21,722 nucleotides of DNA. Origin: Paramacrobiotus metropolitanus. Lineage: Eukaryota > Tardigrada > Eutardigrada > Parachela > Macrobiotidae. Within the stretch, counting starts at the first letter, position 1; each line of letters opens with the position of its first letter. The stretch spans positions 1 through 21,722 of the forward strand of contig NW_026570665.1 in assembly GCF_019649055.1 (NCBI RefSeq), written 5' to 3'. Positions 9,428 through 18,484 of the stretch are shown in pieces. The position numbers and the translations under genes were made by a program. The notes under the pieces were generated by a model, which was not told the DNA's origin, searched no databases, and saw only the letters and a list, made by a program, of their open reading frames with translations.

Positions 9428-10954
9428 CTAATCGTCGTCGGATTCAGATTCGGTTCCGTCCTCGGATTCAGAATGCCCACGCTCGCTGTCCTCAGCTTCG
9501 GTTTCGGACTGCTGGTGCTCGCCGTTTTCGGATTCCGATCCGTTCGCGGATTCAGATTCGTCCTCGGATTTAGATTCGTCCTCGGATTCAGAGTCGGATT
9601 CGTCCTTGGAATCGGATTCACACAGCACGCGCTCGCTGTCTTGGACTTCGGATTGCATACACTTGTCCTTCCCTAATTCCGATTTGGATTGTGCATTGTC
9701 ATCCTCCGCGTATTCGGGCCACCAGAACGGCATGTAACGCGACAAGGCATACAAGCAGAATAAATTCAGCTTGCTCACGTCCACGCGGGTCACATTCTCC
9801 AGCGTCCACTCGTGATTTCGGTAATGCGCCGACGGACGCGGATCGCAGGATTGGTAGTATTGTAGAACCTGCAGAATAACGTAGCAGGACTAAGCAGGTT
9901 GAGCACGTTAACTGCTCCAAGAAACGAAACAAAACATTAAATACGGATTCTTAATAACACTTTTGTAAGACCGGTTCCGTTAAGGATTATAAGCCAACCA
10001 GTTTGAATGATTTGTGCAAGCAAGGCAGTGGCTGCATGTCAGTGCCGTACCTGAATCAGTTTCTCTTTGTTCAATTTATCATCGATGTGGGAGGCCATCA
10101 GCTGGCCAATGCCACCAGCATCCAGCGGCGGCCCCTCGCAGCCCAGATGCAGCTCCAACATGTCTGCAATGTGCACCTCATCGACATGTCCCGGCGTGAA
10201 GACAGCAGCGGGAATGTCAAACGCCACCAAGCACCAGCATTGCCAGGTTTCCCAGTTTAGCAGCCCGACAACCGCATTTTTCCAGAGTAAACGATCGCAA
10301 CACGACAGCAGTTTCACTATATGCGCGGTCGTCTGCGCGAAAAGTGAACATTCTTTCCCTTGACCGGTGACCGACGACGAGATCCCCAGCGACAGCTGGT
10401 CGAGGATGATGCGGTCAAGGCGGCTGCCGGCGTCGTCCACGATCTTCCGAATAAGGTCCAACGTTTCATCAGACACTTTCAGGTCCCAGTGGTGACCGGC
10501 AGACACTTCGGGATTGCGGATGCAGACGGTGCGGGTAGCGGGGGTGAGGTGCTTGACGATGCAGCCGTACATGGCGTAATTACGGTCCCACGTTACGGGC
10601 AATGCCGGGCTGGTCTGCTGCCGCGATACAACCACATCTCGGCACAGATCTTACGACGTAAGAATGCCTTCCAACTGCTGACAGGTGCGGCGACATCGCT
10701 TTCTGTCGACGGTGTCCAGTGAATGAAAGATCTCCTTCAGCATTCTCACAGGCAATTCTAATCCGCTTCGAAAGACGATCAATGTGTTTTTGCGCCTTGG
10801 CTCGGCATCCGACACTTCGGTTGTCTGAAGTATTTCGCGGCGATGGCCCACGGCGTCCCTGGAAATGGCATCCCGGGAAGATCCTGATTCCTTGGTTGGT
10901 GAACTTTCACCTATGTCTTCGGTTCTTTTCTACTTTACGGGCTTGCGCAGTCAT
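9428..10954 (-). CDS. F-box-like protein with acidic Ser/Glu/Asp-rich tail, four exons
   Basis: I assemble four minus-strand exons: 10954-10911 (ATG), 10858-10655, 10609-10051 and 9868-9428 (TAG). They give 415 residues in one frame, with introns of 52, 45 and 182 nt. Residues about 48-90 match the F-box pattern: a leading LELPVRMLKEIF, then SLDTVDRKRC and a conserved Cys/Leu continuation. F-box proteins bind SKP1 and bring substrates to a CUL1 ubiquitin ligase. Residues about 90-326 are a folded-looking region of unknown type with scattered Trp and Cys, ending MPFWWPEYAEDD. The last ~90 residues are almost all Ser, Glu and Asp, encoded by a degenerate 6- to 18-base repeat. The 45-nt intron rests on a strong GTAAG donor; without splicing, its second codon reads TAA in frame. 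The start and the 52-nt intron (GTGAAAGT donor, TTCCAG acceptor) are the least certain parts. Confidence 0.6.
9431..9700 (-). repeat. Coding low-complexity repeat for the acidic tail
   Basis: Degenerate copies of GAATC(T/C)GA(A/G)TC-like words code for Ser-Glu/Asp runs. The other frames of both strands also show periodic peptides (for example NPRTNL repeats), which is expected of a short-period DNA repeat and does not indicate extra genes. Confidence 0.6.
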
Positions 10955-11568
10955 CTTCCGATTGTCTGGGCGTCTTAGGTCTAATGAGGTAACCGTTCTG
11001 CTTTTCACTTATTCAGTGACCTTTGGTCCCTTTGTTCTGAATGCCCAGTATCGCCTACCTGATGGATCTTTCTGTCGCTTCTGCAACCATCTAGCTTGAA
11101 AACAGGTAAAGTATAATATGTATTCCTGTATATCTCTCGTGTTCTCATCAAAGACTACTGGTTCCGGTCTCCTTCGTCGTAGTTAGGCCATCTAGCTTTC
11201 ATCCATCATTCTCCGATAACAGTTTCAGATAGAGAGTTCTCTTACCGCTTGCGCCGTGGTCCTTCTGACTGTGATAAAGGGACAAGCAACGTGCAACGTC
11301 TTTTCTTTACATCACGACACCTTCGCCCTTCGGTACGATATTTTCCGGCGGTTTTGTAGATTTTGTTGTTTTTTGAAAATCTTGGCGTCTTTAATCGTTC
11401 TGCATGTATGTTTCGATTTCTGATGGAAGTTAACAAGTTACTTTGTTTTGCATGCAAGCATCGGAATGGTAGTCAGGCAAGCTATCTCTTTTACATGCGA
11501 AATTTTGCAAATGCTCTTTAGTCAATCTTTTGCTCATTAAAAGAATTATGACTTTTTGGATATTAAGA
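10955..11568. other. Upstream region of the F-box gene, no further gene supported
   Basis: It probably holds the 5' untranslated region and promoter of the minus-strand F-box gene. A basic frame of about 71 codons lies on the minus strand at 11242-11457 but has no ATG start, no splice context and no known domain, so I do not call it. Confidence 0.35.
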
Positions 11569-11572
11569 GTAC

Positions 11573-12129
11573 TGTCAGAGTAGAGATGGCAACGGCTGGC
11601 TTAATGGCTTATCGGCTGGCTGCGGCTGGCTAAAATAGCGAGCCGGCTCGAAAGTATCGGCTCACCTACCTGAGCCGGCTCTAACGGCTCGGCTCTGAGC
11701 GCGAGCCATGGCTCGCTCGGAGCCGGCTTAGCCGATAGTTTTTGGCGCGGGAAAACACAAGTACTTTTTCACTGAAAAGCACTTTTCCTGTTCTCTTAAG
11801 CTAAAAACTGTTTTTGATCAGTTTTTATTGGAAAAAGAGGTCTCCGAAACAAAAATTCAGAACTTTTTTATAAGATCATCGATTTTTCAAGTCTCTAAAT
11901 CGGCTTTGAACGGGCCAAAAAAGTTGAAATTAAACTTTCCAACACATTTTCGCGCACAATGCGCAAGCCGTTAGCCGACATCGGCTTACGGCTGGCTCGC
12001 GGCTGGCTGAGACTTCGAGCCGGCTCAATCGGCTCGGCTAGCATCGGCTACGGCTTCAATTTTGGGTCGAGCCGGCTTAGCCGCGGCTCAAACGGCTTCG
12101 GCTGAGCCGTTGCCATCTCTATGTCAGAG
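11573..12129. mobile_element. hAT-like non-autonomous element, 541 bp, with perfect 8-bp target duplication
   Basis: The ends are perfect 17-bp inverted repeats (TAGAGATGGCAACGGCT at 11581 and its complement ending at 12121). The element is flanked by TGTCAGAG on both sides (11573-11580 and 12122-12129). An 8-bp duplication and a TAGAGATGG start are typical of the hAT superfamily. The outer 100-150 bases on each side are packed with GGCTCGGCT-like words in inverted orientation, so the single strand could fold extensively. The AT-rich centre (about 11740-11950) has no transposase frame. Confidence 0.85.
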
Positions 12130-12573
12130 GCGGCAGCCTGCGCCTGGTGCGTACGGTCCACACAGGACGTACTTGCACCCATTGCATGCCGTTATCGCCT
12201 CTCTCGCTATACGTACGTGTGCTGCTGCTGCACTGACTCATCCGCTGAAGCGGATATACGCAGCGCACACACTGAGCAGTACTTGCTCTCTCGTCCCTCT
12301 CTCGCAGTACTACTCAGCGTTCATACGCTCGCGTTGGATCGAGTCCAGTCTGCGCATCATCACACAGCTGATACGACTGGCCTGCAGCACGCACGTGGTT
12401 GCCGCCAGCATTCCTTTCACGCCATCAGACGCTCAAGAACCCTTTTAGCATCCACTTGCTAGATTTGGCCAGACGTGCCTTTGTTCTTGCTTTCTGCTAT
12501 TACGCAGCATTGTTCCCCACTTTATTTGTCAATAAAGCACACTCGTGATCTCCTCGCCAGAGTCTCTTTAACA
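11573..12573. mobile_element. Probable solo LTR (452 bp without its insert)
   Basis: After removing the hAT-like insert (11581-12121 plus one 8-bp duplicate), the remaining sequence 11573-11580 joined to 12130-12573 starts TGTCAGAG and ends CTCTTTAACA, the TG...CA ends of a long terminal repeat. It is flanked by GTAC on both sides (11569-11572 and 12574-12577), a possible 4-bp target duplication. Inside are CT-rich promoter-like stretches and an AATAAA polyadenylation hexamer about 40 bases before the 3' end, as expected in an LTR. No internal retrotransposon genes are present, which suggests recombination left a solo copy. The flanking GTAC is palindromic and short, so this is not proof. Confidence 0.5.
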
Positions 12574-12577
12574 GTAC

Positions 12578-13134
12578 AGAAATAAGGCATACGCCTTATT
12601 TGTGGACATATGCGGTGTCAATTTTAGATCGGCGGAATAGCTGTAGCCTCTAGGTACTGTACCATAGCAGTTCTTCCTTAATCATTTTCGTCGTCGAATC
12701 GTCGGACGTCGATAATCTTGTTCTGCAATAAGCCGTGCTTTGCCGGGCAAACGTCAATGTACACGGTAGCGCGTTTAACTGACAACAGAGCAAGTGAGCC
12801 CGCCGTCGGCGAGCGCCCGAAATAAGAATCGCTTGCTTCCGGGTCTGTACCGCCTACCGGTGGTGTTGTCTATTTGTACAGATGCGGTTCAATGCACTCT
12901 GACGCAGCTGTAGGTTGTCAGCTGACCTACCAGCCAGGAATGCAGTCTGTCCGTGACTCCGTGTATCTGAGCTAGTTTAAGCACGAAACAGGTTTGCGCA
13001 GGTGCAGCGGTTCTTCACAAGCAGCTGGCGTTTTGTTTTGTTTCCGTTACAGCTCTTGCAGACTTTTTACTCCGTCTGTTTGTGCCAGTATTCGATCGGA
13101 TTAACAGACGTCGAGTTAGTTAGCTCGTTATATT
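12578..13134 (+). promoter_or_regulatory. Upstream region of locus B
   Basis: No coding sequence is seen. The stretch is more balanced in base composition than the left part of the window and probably contains the promoter and 5' untranslated region of the gene starting at 13135. I find no convincing TATA box at a set distance. Confidence 0.35.
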
Positions 13135-14575
13135 ATGTCTGATTCTACCGCGTGGGGATGGCAGGGCGCCACGAAAGGAGTTAGAGACCGTTGGGAGCAT
13201 GTCCTAGAATTTGGAAATTTCAGTGACGTGGAGTTTGTCGTCGAACAGAGCCAGAGCGAAGCCAAAATTTTCCGCGCGCACAAGTACTTCCGATGCTGCT
13301 GTGTTATACTGCAATGATGTTAAACAGTTGCAGAATAAACTCATTGGAAGCCTAGAGCCGTCTAGGTGGTGAATTATTTTGTCGTTGGTAGGCTTCTGCT
13401 GTGCATGAGTAGCGCGGTGTTTGAGACGATGTTCCGCGGGAGTATTCCGGAAGCCGGCGACAAACCTATCAAAATTTCCGACGTCACGGCGGAAACATTC
13501 GGCAACGTGTTGAGGCAAGTGGTGCTTGTTGTTGTTACTGCAAATTTAAAAATGGTACTGCTATCAAAAACTCTGTGAATGTGCTTCCAAGGCTCTAGCT
13601 AAGACGCAGCCAAAGCGTACTGCTGTTTTCCTTTAAATCGACGCAAATTTACCCGTTAATGTTTTCCGAATATTCTTTTAACTAAGACTTATTCTTTGAT
13701 GTACGTCAGTAGCTATTTGTACACGGATCGTACGGATGATATGAAAATGGAAAATGCTTTTGAAACTCTGTACTGCGCTGAAAAATACGGGATTCCGTCG
13801 CTGTTCAACCACTGCTCCCAGTTTATTGTCTGCCGGTTGGACAGCAACAACTGCTTGATCAGTCTGGAAAAGGTTCGTACTTGAAAAAGCATCACTGAAC
13901 ATTGCCGAGCAGGTCCACCGATTATAGCAGTTTTACTTACATATTTTATAGGCATTGCGCTTCGGTGCCGACAGTGTGATCAAGGGTTGCCTGGAATTCA
14001 TCGACGCCAACTGCAAAGCAGTGCTGGATACCCCAGAGTTCATAGCTGTCCGACACGAGATCCTGGAGAAGATTCTGCAGCGCAATACGTTGGCCGTGGA
14101 TGAGAATACGGTTTACAAAGCGGTCGAAAGGTACAAAACAATCAGCATTATCAATGCCTTTTTAAGCGTGTTGCAGTTCGAAGTTGTAAATGTTTATAGA
14201 TGGGCGGCGAACGCTTGTGCCGAGGCCGGAATCGACAGTTCCGCAGAAAACCGGCGTCAGGTGTTGGGAAAGGCGTTGTACCTGGTGCGCTTTCCACTGC
14301 TGACGGATGGGGAAATAGCGAATGGTCCGCTAAAGGTCAGTCGGCGTGGTACATTCTATCAAAATACGAAAACATTGCTTTTATGAATCTTGCAGAGCGG
14401 ATTGCTGTTGAAGGAGGAATTCTGCGCCATCTACGAGTATCTGTATAAGCACGGCGCCGACAAGCCGCACATTCCGTTTCCGGCTACGCCGCGCGTTCAT
14501 CTTTTGTCAGACCATCCGGTGCGACATGCCAGACAGCGACCCAGTACATTTTTTTATCTTCCGCGTCGCCGATGA
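13135..14575 (+). CDS. Locus B: intact BTB-BACK domain protein, six exons, 308 residues
   Basis: Exons are 13135-13283, 13392-13514, 13713-13872, 13952-14130, 14200-14335 and 14396-14575 (TGA). All phases agree. The BTB domain spans residues about 25-130: FSDVEFVV, FRAHK at 46-50, SSAVFETMFRG, and a phi-x-E motif I68-P69-E70 at the position that contacts CUL3 in other BTB adaptors. BACK follows at about 145-260 (VIKGCLEFID, RWAANAC, RRQVLGKALYLVRFPLL). The nearest known relatives by pattern are the BTBD2/3/6 group, but the PHR domain of that group is absent; a short basic tail ending LPRRR closes the protein. The expected role is a substrate adaptor of a CUL3 ubiquitin ligase. Intron 2 has a GC donor (AG|GCAAGT). 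Intron 4 (69 nt) is open in frame, so its retention would add 23 residues. Confidence 0.85.
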
Positions 14576-15741
14576 GATGTCGTCTGCCTTAATCATAGCG
14601 AGCTGTTTCTCGGGATAACGACCGGACAGTATGTCAGGAATTTCACGTTAAGTTTACAGCCGCGTTTATGTCTGGAAATTCCATTCAGAAGTGTTTGGTG
14701 CGGCAGTGAAGTAGTAATAGTTTTTGACGCGTAAAAGCTTATTTACGGATACTTTGTAATTTTGTAATTCTACTTTCAGTTATTTCAAGTCCGCAATTTT
14801 TTAAAATTTGTACAGTCGAACTGTGTTGAGCTTGTCGCTGAGTTTGGCAACTGTCTCATATCTACGGTGATTTTTCATGTTTGCTCCTGTTAATTTTGGA
14901 ACTTGTTTGTTTTGTGGAAACGTAGAGCGGACCAGCGGCGTTATACGTGGTACCTGCGGTTCGGCTTTTGTATAATTGGATCTTTGTACCTTTGTAAAAT
15001 AGCTTACGCAGTACTTGGCTGAGGAATCGAGCGAAAAATGTTATTAAACGTGGCTTACCAGTACAGTACTGTGATACATCCCGCTGATCCCGGCGGAAGC
15101 TTTTTGAGTCTAAAATAGTACTTGCAAGTTAATTTATTGTCAGGTTTGTGTTAGCAGTTTTCAAACCAGGCAGAAAATGTTGCTTGTGCTGTGTGCCGAT
15201 TTTTAAACAAACTTCACAGGCGGCTCACTTGTCAATTGCGAATACTTGTGTATGGTATGACTCACACGTACTGTAATAATTACCTGAAAAGTTGCTAGTA
15301 CAACCTAAGATAAGGAGCAGGTATCGGTCCATTTCTACTATCTGTAAAACATTAACCGATTAACGTAACTCTTACGTAAGTACTGTAATCAAATAGAGCT
15401 GCAACACTGTCGAACCCAACGGGACGGCAGCGACTAATACTAGTACAGTAGAGAATAGTACAGTACGCAGGAGAGCAAACCTGCTCCGCTTTCCGCAGTG
15501 AAGTACAGCAGATTTCTTCATAATTTTGTCACAAAATTCACAATGTGAATTACGAGTAAAATCCGTCTGACATTCTCCACGATTTGTCATCTAAATTCTT
15601 TGGGAAACATTTTGTCTGATTTAGAGCTGCAGAGTGGCAAGTTTCCAACGTATTCTGCAGATATTTTGTGAGCGAATTCGATCGCTGTTAGTTAGCTGCT
15701 TGTTTGTGGTTTGTGATCTACCAAGAACTGATCGGGAAATT
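14576..15741. other. Intergenic region between loci B and C
   Basis: No gene is seen. ACAGTACTGT-like words recur (about 15058, 15375 and 15435-15465). The frame leading into locus C stays open back to 15634 but has no ATG before 15742. Confidence 0.45.
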
Positions 15742-17564
15742 ATGCCAGCGATTCAAGAAAAACTTGCAGCCACAGGCGTCGTCAGCCGTCTGAGGAGTAC
15801 GTTGGCCACTGGAAATTATTACGACGTCGAGTTTTCTGTTGGCCGACAGTTTGGAGCGCCGAAGTTCCTGCGCGCACACAAGTACGATCGCCTGTACAAT
15901 CTGCACTGCAAAGCAGCCTGATATGAGGAACCTTCTGCCTACTCGAACGTAATTATTCGAAGTGTCTACTGTGCTGTTCTTGCAGATTGTTGTTAAGCAT
16001 CAGCAGCGACGTTTTTGTTCGGATGTTCTACGGAAATCTGCCAGATAAATGCGAGTCTCCTATTGATGTTCCTGAGATTCCGCCAGATGTCTTCCTCAAC
16101 ATGCTCAGGTGCGCACTTTTGTTCTGACAATTTATTCCAACTTGGGCGTTTAGTTTTTAGTATCCTAATAAATTATACTTTAATCTGTTGAACCATTATT
16201 TTTGTAACAACCTTTTTCTATTGTACATTTTAATTTTTAATGAGTAAATTGCGCTTGCATTTCGCATGCAGCGACTGCATAAAGTGCTTTTGGAAAATGA
16301 CGGGAAAATAATAATTCTTCATAAATCGTAATAACTTAGATATTGTGGTTTACGTTAAATGTCGTTAGTATATTAATTGATAGCTAGGCCTGTTCATTAC
16401 ATGTGTTTATTTATTTTACTGTCTTGAATTCAGTGTTTTTTATTGCTTATTTGTTCTGCTTCAGTAATTTTTTGTCTTTTTCTTCTGTAATTTAAAAAAA
16501 TTTAATACATGTTTCCTTTTTTGTTGCGCACCATTTTTGATAGTTGTAAGCGCGATTTGGACGGCTTCCACCCAATAAACGTTTCTGGTTCGCAGTTTTG
16601 TGTACACGGACGCCGTGCAGAGCCTGACTGTCGACAATGTAATCCCGACCATGCACTGCGCCGAGAAATACAATATTCCGCCGCTGTTTGATCTGTGCTC
16701 CGAATTCATCATCCGTCAGCTCAACGTGGACAACTGTCTGACTGTTCTGCAGAGCGTGCGTAATGTCAGATGTATCTAACTATCTGGCCTTGCAACAGAA
16801 TTTATTTTGATCGATCGCAACCTGGCTTTCTTCAGGTGATACATCTGGACGCGGGTGTGGTTGTGGAAAAATGCCGGGAGATACTGGACACCCACTCCTT
16901 GCCCGTACTGCAACCGCCGCAGTTTCCGGAGATGGATAATGGTACTAAACTGCGGATGATGGTGGCACGGAATACACTATCCGCTGCACGGCATCTCATC
17001 CATGCGGCCGCAGCGCCACCAGAGAACCGTGCTGATGCGACTGAAACGGCGCGAGTTGATGCGACGTCGATTGCCAAGGAGGCCAAGGAAAAAGCGGGCG
17101 CGAGCAGTGCAGCGGAAGGGGATGACGAAGAGAACCGGCAGCTCATGGCTGAAGCGGAGGCCGCGGCGGTGGCACAGCGGAAAGCCAGTTCTGATGGCAG
17201 GAGGGAGCGACGCCGCCTGCAGCGCCGGGAGAATCGGCCGGAGGTTCGGCGTCAAGAACGCCAGCGGAAAGCTGCGCGGGCCCACGACACGGAAGAGGAG
17301 CGGCAGCAGCGGCGTACCGAACATGAAGAGCGGACACAGCGGGAGCAGGCCGAAAGTTATGCGCGGTGTGTACAAGAACATTACAGCCGCTTGAAGCGCC
17401 AAAAGGCGGATGAGATTGCTGCAGCGGAGATGGAACTGGACGCTAGTAGCCAGTTCAATTTAAACTTCAATTGTCATAGAAAGGATTACTCTGGGTCAGC
17501 GTTGCCGTTACGTTCCAGTACACTATGTTTGCAGATTTATTCCGGAATACGACTTGTACAGTAA
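15742..17564 (+). CDS. Locus C: BTB protein with half a BACK domain and a charged coiled-coil tail, 383 residues
   Basis: Exons are 15742-15881, 15986-16108, 16596-16755 and 16836-17564 (TAA), with canonical GT-AG introns of 104, 487 and 80 nt. The first ATG in the open frame is 15742. BTB covers residues about 20-130 (NYYDVEFSVG, FLRAHK at 42-47, MFYGNLPD, YTDAVQSLTV). The first half of BACK follows (VVVEKCREILD to ARHLIHAA, about 148-199). There, exactly where the paralogues splice to the WA(A/M)NAC exon, the frame instead runs on into about 170 residues rich in Arg, Glu, Gln and Ala, with heptad-like spacing (RRQERQRKAA, EEERQQRR), ending in a short hydrophobic segment. The tail is GC-rich and unlike any other locus here. 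Similar Arg/Glu-rich helices occur in transposon proteins and in host coiled coils; its origin is unknown. Dimerisation by BTB is expected, but BACK function is doubtful. Confidence 0.75.
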
Positions 17565-18484
17565 CCATAATAATTAAAACATTTGAAAAGCTGTAGACAA
17601 AAATTGCGAAGTGTCACGTAATTGCTTGTAATCGAAATAATTACGCTAAATCGTAACCAACCCATCATTGTTGACTACAATGACTAATCAACTGGACAGT
17701 CTGGACTTCGGTTCGATATGAAATCAATAGAATACAGCACGGCGGAGCCACCCAAAATGTCCGGGTTTTATTTGACGAATGACTAACATATAGTTTTATT
17801 TGATTTTTCACGTTGCGGATTCATTTGCAAATGAATGTGTATTTCTACGGTATTAGGGCGAAAATTTGATCGGTTTACTGTTAGCAATGCCGGTGCATGC
17901 CCCATTCCGTAGCGCCTTCTCCCATAGCTCCCATCTTCCCATCATGGGAAGATGGGAGCTATGGGAGAAAGACTTACATGGGAATCCCATGTAAGTCTTT
18001 CTCTTCTCAGTCTGTTGGTAGATGTTCCGTTTGTTAACCACCTTTCCTACTGGCAAGTGGTATGGTATATTTATTTCAATTTTTAATACTTTTCTTGATG
18101 TTAACAAATTAGGTGATATGTAAAATAAAATTATTTCAGGCCTTCCGGCATCAACTTAAAACCGTCGGACATCCTGATGGTGTCGTATAGGGCTACCGCA
18201 CTAATGTGCGCACATACATCACCCCCGTCAGCAATCATACCAATAAGAAAAAGTCACTGTACTTGTAGTGCAAAAGTGACATAGTGTAATTTTTTTACTC
18301 CTATAATTTTAATGGGCCAGACTTGTTGCTTTTCAGTTCTCAAGCAGATGAATGTGCGAAATCCCGTATTTAAGACTGTTTTATCGATGTTTTGTGGATC
18401 TCACCTTAGACGCTTAGTGGCCGTATTTTGTGAACAGTGATTACTTTTTGAGTCACCCGTCGTATTCTAGACCTTTGAGATCGG
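17565..18484. other. Intergenic region between loci C and D
   Basis: It contains the double hairpin listed separately and no gene. An ATTAAA-type hexamer near 17571, just after the stop of locus C, could serve as its polyadenylation signal. Confidence 0.4.
17917..18003. repeat. Two overlapping near-perfect hairpins
   Basis: The first has 26-bp perfect arms at 17917-17942 and 17944-17969 with a single-base loop. The second has 19-bp perfect arms at 17965-17983 and 17985-18003, again with a one-base loop. They share five bases. The CCCAT/ATGGG word appears in both. No known RNA family fits. The loops are too tight for a normal microRNA precursor, so a DNA cruciform or a recent inverted duplication is more likely. 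Confidence 0.9.

Noticed and set aside
9473-9676. Plus-strand frame with periodic Phe/Gly/Arg-Val peptides
   Set aside because: It is the complement of the Ser/Glu/Asp repeat in the F-box gene's last exon; the periodicity comes from the DNA repeat.
10360-10722. Plus-strand 120-codon frame opposite the F-box gene
   Set aside because: It lies over the F-box exon and its intron, and has no family resemblance.
11242-11457. Minus-strand basic 71-codon frame upstream of the F-box gene
   Set aside because: It has no ATG, and no donor or acceptor pair joins it in phase to the exon at 10954.
12062-12462. Two overlapping plus-strand frames of 113-128 codons
   Set aside because: They run from the hAT-like element across its boundary into the LTR and have no domain.
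16977-17402. Minus-strand 141-codon frame opposite the tail of locus C
   Set aside because: The plus-strand frame joins in phase to the BTB exons. The minus frame is a by-product of GC-rich, Arg/Glu-coding DNA.
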